Assembly: GCA_021809565.1 (NCBI GenBank)
Contig: JAJZKG010000008.1
Coordinates: 1 to 32,087 of the forward strand
DNA length: 32,087 nt
Direction: 5' to 3'
DNA from: a bacterium
GTDB taxonomy: Bacteria > Patescibacteria > Dojkabacteria > JAKAPS01 > JAJZLI01
The notes under the pieces were generated by a model. The model had not been told where the DNA came from. It was given only the letters and a program-made list of their open reading frames with translations, and made no database searches. Below are positions 23,486-32,030 of this stretch, in pieces. A program made the translations under genes and the position numbers. Position 1 is the first letter of the stretch. Every line of letters begins with the position of its first letter.

Positions 23486-24049
23486 ATGGAGAAACAAATT
23501 ATAGTTAATGGAACAATTATTGATTATTTTCTTAAAAGAAACAAGAGAGCAAAAAGAATCATTGTATATATAAAAAAAGGTGGGTTAGTATTTGTCACAA
23601 TTCCATATTTTGTAAAAGAGGGTACAGAGGAAGAATTTCTAAAGAGGAAATATAAATGGATTATTAAAACAAAGGGCAAATATAAAAGAGAAGAATTTAC
23701 AAAAGATGGGATACATTTAGATGATACTGTTATAAATTACAGAAAAGAAGCGTTAAATCTCGTAAATATGAGGATTAAATATTTTAACAGTTTTTATAAT
23801 TTCAAATTTAAAAATATCAGAATCAAAAATCAGGAGTCTAGGTGGGGTAGTTGTTCAACACTGGGAAATTTGAATTTTAATTGGAAAATAGTTCTTTTAC
23901 CGCAATCTCTGTCTGACTATATTATAGTACATGAACTTTGTCATCTAAAAGAGATGAATCATCAGGATAAATTTTGGAATCTTGTTAGTCTTACTATTCC
24001 AGAATATAAAAAATTGAAGAGAGATCTTATCTCTAGAAAATTACTTTAG
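23486..24049 (+). CDS. YgjP-like zinc metallopeptidase-fold protein (M48/DUF45)
   Basis: The 187-residue product has the zinc motif HELCHLKEMNH (H149, E150, H153, and H159 as a likely third ligand) and the preceding family signature SRWGSCSTLGNLNFNWKIVL. The N-terminal half (RNKRAKRIIVYIKKGGLVFVTIPYFV) also matches the DUF45/YgjP layout. Members are annotated as metal-dependent hydrolases; a nucleotide pyrophosphatase role has been proposed for some, but the substrate here cannot be told. It stands alone and diverges from the PAP2 gene. Confidence 0.88.
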   Translation: MEKQIIVNGTIIDYFLKRNKRAKRIIVYIKKGGLVFVTIPYFVKEGTEEEFLKRKYKWIIKTKGKYKREEFTKDGIHLDDTVINYRKEALNLVNMRIKYFNSFYNFKFKNIRIKNQESRWGSCSTLGNLNFNWKIVLLPQSLSDYIIVHELCHLKEMNHQDKFWNLVSLTIPEYKKLKRDLISRKLL

Positions 24050-24115
24050 ATACAGTATTTAATGTTTATTTAATTATTATTTGTATCAATTTTTACCATA
24101 ATTATGTAAATATAT

Positions 24116-24195
24116 TGTAGTGGCAATATAAATAGGATTTTACAAATTTTTACTGATATGATATATTTATAGCATCTTAATGTAGTTGCAATATA
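24116..24195. repeat. Direct repeat in the tuf upstream region
   Basis: tgtagtggcaatata (24116-24130) and tgtagttgcaatata (24181-24195) match at 14 of 15 positions, 65 bases apart. The second copy contains the -35 box of the tuf promoter; the first has no matching -10 box. It may be a regulator site or a duplicated promoter fragment. Confidence 0.5.
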
Positions 24196-24214
24196 CATAT
24201 TTTGTATGTATAAT
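24186..24214 (+). promoter_or_regulatory. Promoter of the tuf/S10 operon
   Basis: TTGCAA (24186-24191), 17 bp, TATAAT (24209-24214). Expected start near 24221, leaving a leader of about 74 bases before tuf, unlike the leaderless units elsewhere in the window. An imperfect inverted repeat (gcaatatacata and tatgtataattgc) spans the promoter. Confidence 0.7.
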
Positions 24215-24294
24215 TGCCTTGGATTAAATCCTTAGATCCAGTTATATATAAGGTTCTTGGATTTAGAATTTATTTATTTTAGTCAAAAATTATT

Positions 24295-25497
24295 ATGGTA
24301 GCAGCATTTGATAGATCAAAACCACACAAAAACGTTGGAACTATTGGTCACGTTGATCATGGAAAAACAACATTAACGGCAGCAATACTTAGAGTACTTG
24401 CAGCAGCTGGATTTGCAGCACAAAATAAAGGAGTAGATGCTTTAGATAAGGCTCCAGAGTCAAGAGCAAGAGGTATTACTATTGCTACGGCTCATACAGA
24501 ATATGAAACAGCTAAATTTCATTATGCACATGTTGATTGTCCAGGACATGCTGATTATGTAAAAAACATGATTACCGGAGCTGCTCAAATGGATGGAGCT
24601 ATATTAGTTGTTTCTGCAACTGATGGTCCTATGCCTCAAACTAGGGAGCATATACTTTTAGCTCGTCAAGTTGGGGTTCCAAAAATGGTAGTATTTCTAA
24701 ATAAGGTAGATATGGTAGATGATCCAGAACTTGTTGATCTTGTCGAAATGGAAGTTAGAGAACTTCTTTCAAAATATGAATTTAATGGAGATGAAACTCC
24801 TGTAGTCAGAGGAAGCGCTTTAAAAGCTTTAGAATGTGGTTGTGGAAAAGAGGATTGTCAGTGGTGTGGACCTGTACTTACTTTAATGAATAATGTAGAT
24901 GACTATATTCCTTTACCAGAAAGAGAAATTGATAAACCATTTTTAATGCCAGTTGAAGATGTATTTCTAATTGAAGGAAGAGGTACTGTAGCAACAGGAA
25001 GGGTTGAGAGAGGTATTTTAAAAGCTGGTGATGCAGCTGATATAGTTGGATTAACAGAAAAAGTTAGAAATACTGTTGTAACTGGTATTGAAATGTTTAA
25101 TAAATCTTTGGACCAAGCTCAAGCAGGAGACAATGTAGGATTACTTTTGAGAGGATATAAGAGAGAAGAGATACAAAGAGGTGAAGTTATAGCTAAACCA
25201 GGGTCAGTAACACCTCATACAGAATTTGAGTCAGAGGTTTATATACTAACAAAAGAAGAGGGAGGAAGACATTCTCCTTTCGTATCAGGATACAGACCAC
25301 AGTTCTATATAAGAACTACGGATGTAACAGGAGAAATTCAATTACCTGAAGGTGTTGAAGTTGCACTGCCTGGTGATAACATAAAAATGACAGTACGTTT
25401 AATAGTTCCTGTAGCTATAGAGGAAGGTGTAAGATTTGCAATAAGAGAAGGTGGAAGAACAGTTGGAGCTGGAATTATAACAAAAGTTGTGAAATAA
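24295..25497 (+). CDS. tuf: Elongation factor Tu with a four-cysteine insertion
   Basis: EF-Tu delivers aminoacyl-tRNA to the ribosome as a GTPase. The 400-residue product has GHVDHGKT, the switch I segment [21 protein letters not shown] and SAL, followed by domains 2 and 3 with normal spacing. Late in the G domain, where other bacteria have a charged loop, it reads [15 protein letters not shown], with Cys at 181, 183, 188 and 191, likely a small metal site. It is the first gene of the S10 operon here, 22 bases before rpsJ. Its leader of about 74 bases lacks an evident SD next to the ATG. Confidence 0.98.
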   Translation: MVAAFDRSKPHKNVGTIGHVDHGKTTLTAAILRVLAAAGFAAQNKGVDALDKAPESRARGITIATAHTEYETAKFHYAHVDCPGHADYVKNMITGAAQMDGAILVVSATDGPMPQTREHILLARQVGVPKMVVFLNKVDMVDDPELVDLVEMEVRELLSKYEFNGDETPVVRGSALKALECGCGKEDCQWCGPVLTLMNNVDDYIPLPEREIDKPFLMPVEDVFLIEGRGTVATGRVERGILKAGDAADIVGLTEKVRNTVVTGIEMFNKSLDQAQAGDNVGLLLRGYKREEIQRGEVIAKPGSVTPHTEFESEVYILTKEEGGRHSPFVSGYRPQFYIRTTDVTGEIQLPEGVEVALPGDNIKMTVRLIVPVAIEEGVRFAIREGGRTVGAGIITKVVK

Positions 25498-25519
25498 ATT
25501 TTATTTGCTCTTTAAAGTC

Positions 25520-25825
25520 ATGGATAATAACAAGATACGAGTAAAATTGAAGGGTTTTGATGTCCAGATTTTAGATAAATCTGCTCAAAAAATCATTGAT
25601 GCAGCAGTATCTTCTGGAGCTAAAGCTTCAGGTCCTATTCCTCTACCTACAAAGATAAAAAAGTATACAGTAAATACATCTCCTCATGTTGACAAAAGGT
25701 CTATGGAAAGTTTTGAGATGAGGATCCATAAGAGATTGATAGATATATTACAGCCAACTGGGAAGACAATTGATATACTTACCCACCTGCAGTTACCTGT
25801 AGGTGTTGGTATTGAAATAAAATAA
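25520..25825 (+). CDS. rpsJ: 30S ribosomal protein S10
   Basis: S10 sits in the 30S head and also joins NusB in antitermination complexes. The 101-residue product has [47 protein letters not shown] and the end [13 protein letters not shown] 25520 is chosen; an in-frame TTG at 25505 would add five residues that do not match the family. It is separated from rplC by a terminator-like hairpin. Confidence 0.97.
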   Translation: MDNNKIRVKLKGFDVQILDKSAQKIIDAAVSSGAKASGPIPLPTKIKKYTVNTSPHVDKRSMESFEMRIHKRLIDILQPTGKTIDILTHLQLPVGVGIEIK

Positions 25826-25840
25826 GATATTTAAGTTTAT

Positions 25841-25869
25841 ATAGAAAGTCAATCCTTTCTATTTTTTTT
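25841..25869 (+). terminator. Terminator-like hairpin between rpsJ and rplC
   Basis: Perfect eight-pair stem atagaaag/ctttctat (25841-25848, 25855-25862), six-base loop, then seven T. The rplC ATG follows four bases later, with no SD. It has the form of an intrinsic terminator, although the stem has few G-C pairs, and may act as an attenuator lowering expression of the downstream ribosomal genes relative to tuf and rpsJ. Confidence 0.6.
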
Positions 25870-25873
25870 GATT

Positions 25874-26479
25874 ATGAGAACTATATTGGGTATTAAAAAA
25901 GATATGACTCAAACATTTGGGGAAAATGGGACAGTTTACCCCGTTACTCTTATTGACACATCAAAATGTGTTGTTTGTGGATTCAAAAAAAACGATAAAG
26001 ATGGGTATGATTCTGTTATCTTGGGGTTACTAGATAAAAAAAATCCTAAAAAACCAGAAATAGGTAAGTTTAAAAATTTAAAAGTCTTAAAAGTTCCAAA
26101 ATATATAAAAGAAGTTGGCAAGATAGATGATGTACAGTATGGGGATAAGATACTAAGTTCAATTTTTAATGTTGGAGAAAAAGTAGAAGTATATGGTACT
26201 ACTAAGGGAAAAGGATTTGCTGGTGTTGTTAAAAGATGGGGATTTCACGGAGGGCCTAAAACTCATGGACAATCTGATAAAGAAAGGCATCCAGGGTCTA
26301 TTGGGTCAGGAACAACTCCAGGTAATGTCAAGAAAGGAAAAAAAATGGGTGGGCGTATGGGTCAAGAAAAAGTTACTGTAAAGGGATTAGAAATTATTGA
26401 CATAAAGGATGACATAATCGTCCTTAAAGGGGCAGTTCCTGGAGCTAAGAATAATTTAATTGTTATAAAGGCTGAATAA
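25874..26479 (+). CDS. rplC: 50S ribosomal protein L3
   Basis: L3 helps shape the peptidyl transferase centre. The 201-residue product has MRTILGIKKDMTQTF, the KGKGFAGVVKRWGFHGGPKTHG segment, the tip loop RHPGSIGSGTTPGNVKKGKKMGGRMG and the end GAVPGAKNNLIVIK. ATG 25874 fits the family; a TTG two codons earlier is not needed. The stop overlaps the rplD start by one base (TAATG). Confidence 0.97.
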   Translation: MRTILGIKKDMTQTFGENGTVYPVTLIDTSKCVVCGFKKNDKDGYDSVILGLLDKKNPKKPEIGKFKNLKVLKVPKYIKEVGKIDDVQYGDKILSSIFNVGEKVEVYGTTKGKGFAGVVKRWGFHGGPKTHGQSDKERHPGSIGSGTTPGNVKKGKKMGGRMGQEKVTVKGLEIIDIKDDIIVLKGAVPGAKNNLIVIKAE

Positions 26480-27435
26480 TGAAGATAGATATATATTCTC
26501 AGAATGGAGAAAAAAATACAAAAAAGATAGAATTAAATGATAATGTTTTTAATGTACCGATAAATAGGTATCTTATAGATCAATATATATATGTACATCT
26601 TCAAAATACTCGACAAGGAACCAGGTCCACAAAAGGTAGATCAGATATAGCTGGAACAACAAAAAAGTTATGGGCTAATAATAAAATTGGGAGAGCTAGA
26701 GCAGGGGCTAAAAAATCTAATATACAAAGATCTGGGGGAGTTTCTCATGGCCCAAAGCCAAAATTTTTCAAATTATCAATGCCTAAAAAAATGAGAAGGG
26801 CAGCCTTATACTCATCATTAAGTCTAAAGGCATCTGAGGGATCAGTAATGGTGCTAGATCAGATAAAATTTGCAAAAAAACCACTTACTTCACAAGCAGT
26901 GTCAATTTTAGAAAAATTAAATATTGCTGGTACAAAAACTTTAATTGTAGCAAATGTCAATTCTTCAGATATAAAAGGGGCTTTTTCAAACATACAAAAA
27001 ATAAAAGTATTAAAAGCTGATTTTCTTAACGCATATGATGTTGAAAATACAAGGAAACTTTTATTTATACAGGATTCAATTGATAGTATTCCTGGATATT
27101 CACTAAAAACAAAAATTTCTAAATCTGTAAACTTGAAAACTGAAGATGTGAAACATCTAGATACAAAAAAGCAGAATGTGAAATCTAGTCATAAAGGGAC
27201 ATCTAAATCTAATAGATCTAAAGTAGTTAATACTAAATCTGTACAATCAAAGGTGAAGAAAACAATAGTTAAGGAACCTAGGGTTAAAAAATCAATAATT
27301 ACAAAACCTGTTGCTAAAAAACCATTAATTAAAAAAACTAAAGCAGTAAAGTCTGTTAAAACTAAAGAATCTGCATCTAGAAAATCTAGGTCTGTAGATA
27401 CTAATTCTAAAAAAGTAAATAGGAAATTAAAATAA
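26479..27435 (+). CDS. rplD: 50S ribosomal protein L4 with long lysine-rich tail
   Basis: L4 lines the exit tunnel and in enteric bacteria also represses the S10 operon. Residues 1 to about 210 are the L4 domain, with RQGTRSTKGRSDIAG, GRARAGAKKSNIQRSGGV and GPKPKFFK as the extended loop. After it comes about 110 residues of low-complexity sequence rich in K, S, V and T (KKTIVKEPRVKKSIITKPV and similar), taking the protein to 318 residues where about 205 is usual. The tail is in frame and ends cleanly at the stop next to rplW, so it is not a frameshift artefact. Confidence 0.96.
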   Translation: MKIDIYSQNGEKNTKKIELNDNVFNVPINRYLIDQYIYVHLQNTRQGTRSTKGRSDIAGTTKKLWANNKIGRARAGAKKSNIQRSGGVSHGPKPKFFKLSMPKKMRRAALYSSLSLKASEGSVMVLDQIKFAKKPLTSQAVSILEKLNIAGTKTLIVANVNSSDIKGAFSNIQKIKVLKADFLNAYDVENTRKLLFIQDSIDSIPGYSLKTKISKSVNLKTEDVKHLDTKKQNVKSSHKGTSKSNRSKVVNTKSVQSKVKKTIVKEPRVKKSIITKPVAKKPLIKKTKAVKSVKTKESASRKSRSVDTNSKKVNRKLK

Positions 27436-27999
27436 ATGAAAACAGCTGATGTATTAAAACAACCTATAATTTCAGAGAAGATACTTAGAATATCTACAAA
27501 TGCTTCTGGTGGATGGTATGGATTCAAGATTTCAATGCTTGCTAACAAAAAAGGTGTAAAGGCTGCAGTGGAGAAAGCCTTTTCTGTAGAAGTTGCTGAG
27601 ATTAGGTTACTTAGAGAAAAAGGTAAGAAAATTAGAGATATAAACAAAAAAAGGTACATTGTAAAAAATAAAAGAACTGATACAAAAAAAGCATATGTAA
27701 AATTAAAACCAGGTTTTAGTATTAACTTACTTGGAGAGGATAAAGAAGAGGAAAAGAAAAAAAAGTCTAAATCAAAGGCCAAGAATTTAAAGAGTGCAAC
27801 AAGCCAAAATAAAAATATAAAGAGTTTAGAATCAAATGATACAGGTACGAAAGAGGAGAATGTGCTAAAATCCAAAGAGAAAGTTGCAAAGTCTAAAGAT
27901 TCAAGACCTATTAGTATTGCAAGAACTCTTTTAAGAAGGAGAGGTATAGATAAAAAAACTGATACAAAGATGAATGAAAGAAAAGGAGCTTCAAGATGA
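27436..27999 (+). CDS. rplW: 50S ribosomal protein L23 with lysine-rich tail
   Basis: L23 lies at the tunnel exit and docks the signal recognition particle and trigger factor. Residues 1 to about 95 are the L23 domain (LKQPIISEKILRI, NKKGVKAAVEKAFSVEVAEI, KKAYVKLKPGFSI). About 90 further residues rich in K, S, E and R follow, so the protein has 187 residues rather than about 100. The stop overlaps the rplB ATG (ATGA), with AAAGGAG for rplB inside the tail end. Confidence 0.95.
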   Translation: MKTADVLKQPIISEKILRISTNASGGWYGFKISMLANKKGVKAAVEKAFSVEVAEIRLLREKGKKIRDINKKRYIVKNKRTDTKKAYVKLKPGFSINLLGEDKEEEKKKKSKSKAKNLKSATSQNKNIKSLESNDTGTKEENVLKSKEKVAKSKDSRPISIARTLLRRRGIDKKTDTKMNERKGASR

Positions 28000-28853
28000 A
28001 GAAAAATAAAAATAAAAATTTGAAAACATATAATCCAGTAACTGCGTCTTTAAGGCACACAGTACTAGTGTCCAAAGATGGTTTGAGAAAAAATAAGCCA
28101 TTAAAATCACTACTTGTAAAATATAAAAGTAAAGCAGGTAGGAATTCTAGAGGTGTTATTACAGTACGTCATCAAGGAGGTGGAGTTAAACAGAGATACA
28201 GAATGATAGATTTTAAGAGAGAAAAATATGGAATTCCAGCTTATGTAAAATCCATAGAATATGACCCTATAAGGACTGCCAGAATTGCACTTTTACACTA
28301 TACAGACGGTGAGAAAAGGTATATAATTGCACCTGTAGGATTATCCCTTGGTGATAAGATTGAATCTGGAGAGAATGCTGAAGTTAAGGTGGGTAATGCT
28401 CTGCCAATAAAAAAGATTCCAATAGGATCTGAGATATATAATATAGAAATAACCTCAGGACATGGAGGTATTTTAGTAAGATCTGCAGGGGTATTTGCAA
28501 AATTACAATCTATAGAAGAAAACAATCTTGCTCTTTTAAAACTTCCTTCAGGTGAAGTAAGGTATGTAAGTTCAGATAATTTTGCAACTATAGGAAGGGT
28601 TGGTAATACAGACCATGCAAATCAGAAACTTGGGAAAGCTGGTAGAACAAGATACTTAGGAATTAGACCTTCAGTTAGAGGTATGGCGATGCATGCTAAA
28701 CAGCATCCTCATGGAGGAGGAGAAGGTAAAGGTCAAGTTGGTGGAATATCTAAAGATATTTGGGGCCATAGACGTGGAACCAAAACAAGAAAAAATAAAT
28801 TAACTGATAAATATATATTAATTAAAAGAACAGGACAAAGAGTAAAAAAATAA
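27996..28853 (+). CDS. rplB: 50S ribosomal protein L2
   Basis: L2 is a core 23S rRNA-binding protein needed for subunit joining and peptidyl transfer. The 285-residue product has [39 protein letters not shown], and the functional region [20 protein letters not shown] followed by [12 protein letters not shown]. The usual MNPVDHP reads MHAKQHP here, while HPHGGGEG is kept. Good SD AAAGGAG lies eight bases before the ATG, which overlaps the end of rplW. Confidence 0.98.
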   Translation: MKKNKNKNLKTYNPVTASLRHTVLVSKDGLRKNKPLKSLLVKYKSKAGRNSRGVITVRHQGGGVKQRYRMIDFKREKYGIPAYVKSIEYDPIRTARIALLHYTDGEKRYIIAPVGLSLGDKIESGENAEVKVGNALPIKKIPIGSEIYNIEITSGHGGILVRSAGVFAKLQSIEENNLALLKLPSGEVRYVSSDNFATIGRVGNTDHANQKLGKAGRTRYLGIRPSVRGMAMHAKQHPHGGGEGKGQVGGISKDIWGHRRGTKTRKNKLTDKYILIKRTGQRVKK

Positions 28854-28854
28854 T

Positions 28855-29160
28855 ATGTCTAGATCAAGTAAGAAAGGTCCTTATGTGGACGAAAAGTTAT
28901 TAAAAAAGGTTATATTACAAAAGACATCTGGAGATAGGAAGCCTATAAAAACATGGGCTCGTCGTTCATCAATATCTCCTGAGATGGTTGGCCTTACAAT
29001 TGCAGTACATAATGGAAAACATCATATTCCTGTTTTAATTAATGAGGCAATGGTGGGGCATAAACTTGGTGAATTTGCTTTAACAAGACTGTTTAGAGGA
29101 CATAGTAGGAAAGGTAAGATTGCTCAAAACCAAGGAAGTATAGGTAGGGTTGAAAGTTAA
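28855..29160 (+). CDS. rpsS: 30S ribosomal protein S19
   Basis: S19 sits in the 30S head with S13. The 101-residue product has [42 protein letters not shown] and the end FRGHSRKGK. It starts one base after the rplB stop with no SD, so translation probably continues from rplB. Confidence 0.97.
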   Translation: MSRSSKKGPYVDEKLLKKVILQKTSGDRKPIKTWARRSSISPEMVGLTIAVHNGKHHIPVLINEAMVGHKLGEFALTRLFRGHSRKGKIAQNQGSIGRVES

Positions 29161-29162
29161 TT

Positions 29163-29525
29163 ATGAATAATAATATAGAAAATAAAGTTATGGATAGTAA
29201 AGAAGTCATTGCAAGTGTTAAAAATATAAAAGGGTCTGCAGGAAAGACACGTAGAGTAGCAAGATTATTAAAGGGTTTATCCCCTGATGTTGCTGTATCA
29301 ACTCTTTCATTTTTGAATTATAGAAATGCAGATGTACTTAAAAAGGTTATAAAAACAGCTATAAATAATGCGGACAAAAAGAATTTGGGAAAGCCTTATA
29401 TGATAAAAGAGATTAGGATAGATGAAGGACAAACATTGAAAAGATATAGATATCTATCAAAGGGGAGTGTTGCTATGATACATAAACGTACTTGTAATAT
29501 TTTAGTTAAACTTAGGGGTAATTAA
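29163..29525 (+). CDS. rplV: 50S ribosomal protein L22
   Basis: L22 binds 23S rRNA and reaches into the exit tunnel. The 120-residue product has a roughly 12-residue N-terminal addition before the core ASVKNIKGSAGKTRRVARLLKG, then ADVLKKVIKTAINNADKK, and the tunnel hairpin KRYRYLSKGSVAMIHKRTCNILVKL. It starts two bases after rpsS with no visible SD. Confidence 0.96.
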   Translation: MNNNIENKVMDSKEVIASVKNIKGSAGKTRRVARLLKGLSPDVAVSTLSFLNYRNADVLKKVIKTAINNADKKNLGKPYMIKEIRIDEGQTLKRYRYLSKGSVAMIHKRTCNILVKLRGN

Positions 29526-29527
29526 AT

Positions 29528-30175
29528 ATGGGACATAAGATACACCCAGTAGGATTTAGACTGGGAATCAATAAAAATTATAAATCCTTATGGTATGCAG
29601 AAGGGGATATATATAAGAATCAGCTACATGAGGATCTTAGAGTCAGGAAATATTTGAAGGCAACATTAAAACTGGCTGGGGTAGGTGATATTGTCATAAA
29701 AAGATCTGTAAATAATATTATTATAGATATTTCGGTATCAAGGCCTGGTGTTGTGATAGGTAGGGGTGGAAAGGGCCTTGAAGATTTAAAGAAAATATTG
29801 GATAAGATGCTCAATTCTAATGTACATCTTGAGGTACATGATATAAAGAAACCTGATTTAAATGCTATGCTTGTAGCTCAAAATGTTACAGATGGAATTT
29901 ATAAAAGAGTGTCGCCTAAATTTCTTATGGATAGGGAGATTGTAAAGATAAAAGAAGCAGGGGCAAAAGGTGCTAAAATTTGGGTTTCAGGTCGAGTTGG
30001 AGGATCTGAAATACATAGGACAGATAAAAGAAACTTTGGTTCTGTTCCTCTACATACACTAAGAGCTGATATAGATTATGCGGATAGCTACATAAAAACT
30101 AATAGTTATGGTGTGATAGGAGTAAAGGTTTGGATATATAAAGGTGAGAAAAATTATATAGATGAAGTAGTATAA
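29528..30175 (+). CDS. rpsC: 30S ribosomal protein S3
   Basis: S3 forms part of the mRNA entry site and has a KH domain. The 215-residue product starts GHKIHPVGFRLGINKNYKSLWYA, has the KH GxxG loop VVIGRGGKGLEDLKK at about residues 76-90, and the C-terminal domain with GAKGAKIWVSGRVGGSEIHRTD and GVIGVKVWIYKGE. It lacks a long C-terminal tail. A weak AGGGG lies upstream. Confidence 0.97.
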   Translation: MGHKIHPVGFRLGINKNYKSLWYAEGDIYKNQLHEDLRVRKYLKATLKLAGVGDIVIKRSVNNIIIDISVSRPGVVIGRGGKGLEDLKKILDKMLNSNVHLEVHDIKKPDLNAMLVAQNVTDGIYKRVSPKFLMDREIVKIKEAGAKGAKIWVSGRVGGSEIHRTDKRNFGSVPLHTLRADIDYADSYIKTNSYGVIGVKVWIYKGEKNYIDEVV

Positions 30176-30182
30176 AATAATT

Positions 30183-30602
30183 ATGTTAATGCAACCAAGA
30201 AGACAAAAATATAGAAGAACATTTAGAGCTAAAATTGACATGGTGGCTTCAAATGGAACAAAACTCAGTTTTGGTGATTATGGTATTAGAGCAATGGAAC
30301 CTTCTTTAATTTCTGCAAAACAAATAGAAGCAGCAAGAAAGAAGATTACTCACTATACAAAAAGATCAGGAAAAGTATGGGTTAGAATGTTCCCTTATCA
30401 TCCAAGAACAGAAAAGGCTGCAGGTGTTAAAATGGGTGGAGGAAAAGGAAGTGTGTCAGGTTTTGCATCACCAATTAGGGCAGGAAGAATACTTTTTGAG
30501 ATAGTTGGAGTGTCTGAAGACACTGCAAAGGAAGCATTTAGACTTGCAGGATATAAATTGCCATGTAAAGTGAAATTTGTGAGGAAAGAAGATGAATTTT
30601 AA
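30183..30602 (+). CDS. rplP: 50S ribosomal protein L16
   Basis: L16 contacts tRNA near the A site and helps late 50S assembly. The 139-residue product has QPRRQKYRRTFRA, ISAKQIEAARKKITHYTKR, VRMFPYHPRTEKAAGVKMGGGKGSVSGFASPIRAGRILFEI and the end KLPCKVKFVRKE. The glutamine-rich loop common in other bacteria (MGKGKG) reads MGGGKG. Starts eight bases after rpsC. Confidence 0.97.
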   Translation: MLMQPRRQKYRRTFRAKIDMVASNGTKLSFGDYGIRAMEPSLISAKQIEAARKKITHYTKRSGKVWVRMFPYHPRTEKAAGVKMGGGKGSVSGFASPIRAGRILFEIVGVSEDTAKEAFRLAGYKLPCKVKFVRKEDEF

Positions 30603-30627
30603 CTTATAGAAGACTCTGAGTTTAATT

Positions 30628-30915
30628 ATGGATATACAACAAATAAGAAAAATAAGTACAAATGATATATATAAGCAATTAAAAAAGCTTAACGATGAAA
30701 TGCTTAAAAAAAGGATGGATGTTAGGATGCAAATATTGTACAAATCATCAAGTGAGAATATTAATGTTTCTGAACTTACTAAAATGAAGAAGGAAATTGC
30801 TAGATTTAAAACTGTTTTAACAGAAAAGAAATATTTAGAAAAATTAGGTGATAGAGGTCCAAGACATCAAAGTCTACAGGCTCAAGATCCAGAGGAAAAA
30901 CAAAATGGAAAATAA
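30628..30915 (+). CDS. rpmC: 50S ribosomal protein L29
   Basis: L29 is a helical-hairpin protein near the tunnel exit. The 95-residue product is longer than the usual 60-70: residues 1-10 precede DIYKQLKKLNDEMLKKRMDVRMQ, then LTKMKKEIARFKTVLTEKK, and a C-terminal stretch [22 protein letters not shown] beyond the normal end. Its last 11 bases overlap rpsQ. Confidence 0.9.
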   Translation: MDIQQIRKISTNDIYKQLKKLNDEMLKKRMDVRMQILYKSSSENINVSELTKMKKEIARFKTVLTEKKYLEKLGDRGPRHQSLQAQDPEEKQNGK

Positions 30916-31369
30916 GAAGATAGAAAAAATAGTAAAAACTAAGAAAAAGGTCGCACCTTCAAAAAAGGCAAAAATGGTACCCTCAAAAGAGGCTATAGTG
31001 AAAAAACCTGTATTGAAAACAGCTAAAAAAGTTACGTTAAAAGAAAAATCAAAGGTTGTGTCTTCAAACAGTACTGTGCCCAACAATAAGGTTATAAAAC
31101 CTAAAGAATCTAAATCCAAGGTTAATAAACCTCTGAAAGGAATTGTTTTACTCCCTCAAGTTAATGGGAGTAAGTGTGTGAGGGTAAGAGTACTAAAATA
31201 TGTTCCTCACCCTTTATATAAGAAGTTAATAAAAAAGACGAAAATATATTTAGTTGCATGTGAAATTGATGATGTGTTAAATATTGGCGATGAGATTTCA
31301 TTTATAAAAACGAGGCCTATTTCCAAAAGAATAAGTTTTAAATATGTTAAAGATTTAGGAGTCAAATAA
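30905..31369 (+). CDS. rpsQ: 30S ribosomal protein S17 with lysine-rich N-terminal extension
   Basis: S17 is a primary 16S rRNA-binding protein with an OB fold. In this 154-residue product the S17 domain begins at about residue 76: [58 protein letters not shown]. Residues 1-75 are low complexity, rich in K, V, S and P. ATG 30905 is preferred, with GAGGAAA upstream; an in-frame ATT at 30848 would overlap rpmC far more. The extension resembles the L4 and L23 tails but sits at the opposite end. Confidence 0.92.
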   Translation: MENKKIEKIVKTKKKVAPSKKAKMVPSKEAIVKKPVLKTAKKVTLKEKSKVVSSNSTVPNNKVIKPKESKSKVNKPLKGIVLLPQVNGSKCVRVRVLKYVPHPLYKKLIKKTKIYLVACEIDDVLNIGDEISFIKTRPISKRISFKYVKDLGVK

Positions 31370-31371
31370 TT

Positions 31372-31743
31372 ATGTTACAAGACGAATCAAGAATAAAATG
31401 TATAGATAATACTGGAGCAAAGGAATTAAAAGTCCTGGGATCTTTAGGTGTATCATTTAGAAGATTTTCAAGAGTGGGAGATAGGGTCAAATGTACTGTT
31501 TTAAAAGCTTCTCCAGGAGGTCAAGTTAGTGCACATGATATGGTAACGGCTGTAATTGTTAGATCACGTAAAGAAGTAAGAAGAAAGGATGGCTCATATA
31601 TAAGATTTGATGATAATGCTGCAGTAATAATAGATCCAAAGAGTGGAGATCCACGAGGAACAGCCATTTTTGGTCCAGTAGCAAGAGAACTTAGAGATAG
31701 AGGTTTTAATAAATTAGTTAGTTTAGCAGATGAGGTATTATGA
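31372..31743 (+). CDS. rplN: 50S ribosomal protein L14
   Basis: L14 contacts the 30S at an intersubunit bridge. The 123-residue product has [67 protein letters not shown] and [28 protein letters not shown], all family features, with normal length. TAGGAG lies upstream. Its stop overlaps the rplX ATG (ATGA). Confidence 0.98.
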   Translation: MLQDESRIKCIDNTGAKELKVLGSLGVSFRRFSRVGDRVKCTVLKASPGGQVSAHDMVTAVIVRSRKEVRRKDGSYIRFDDNAAVIIDPKSGDPRGTAIFGPVARELRDRGFNKLVSLADEVL

Positions 31744-32030
31744 AAATAAGAAAAGGTGATTCAGTACAATTATTGAGTGGAAATAAGAAAGGTAATATTT
31801 CTAAGGTATCAAAGGTATTGCCAGCCAGAAATAGGATTTTTGTTGATGGCGTTGGTCTATACAAAAAAGCAGTAAAAGGATCGGGTATGGTAGACAGACA
31901 AAAAGCTATAGACGTATCTATAGTTAAGCTAATTTGTCCTAAATGTACTAAACCTACGAGGGTAGGAATTACGATTAATGAAAAAGGGGTAAAAGAAAGA
32001 AGTTGTAAGAAATGTAACAGTATAATATGA
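31740..32030 (+). CDS. rplX: 50S ribosomal protein L24 with zinc-ribbon-like end
   Basis: L24 starts 50S assembly. The 96-residue product has the KOW segment [39 protein letters not shown]. Its C-terminal part has CPKC and, 20 residues later, CKKC, a four-cysteine pattern able to hold zinc and found in many but not all bacterial L24. GAGGT precedes the ATG. Confidence 0.96.
   Translation: MKIRKGDSVQLLSGNKKGNISKVSKVLPARNRIFVDGVGLYKKAVKGSGMVDRQKAIDVSIVKLICPKCTKPTRVGITINEKGVKERSCKKCNSII

Noticed and set aside
27189..27875. Minus-strand frame of 228 codons opposite rplD/rplW
   Set aside because: Lysine-rich A/T coding sequence gives F/L-rich open frames on the other strand by composition; it runs across two genuine ribosomal protein genes.
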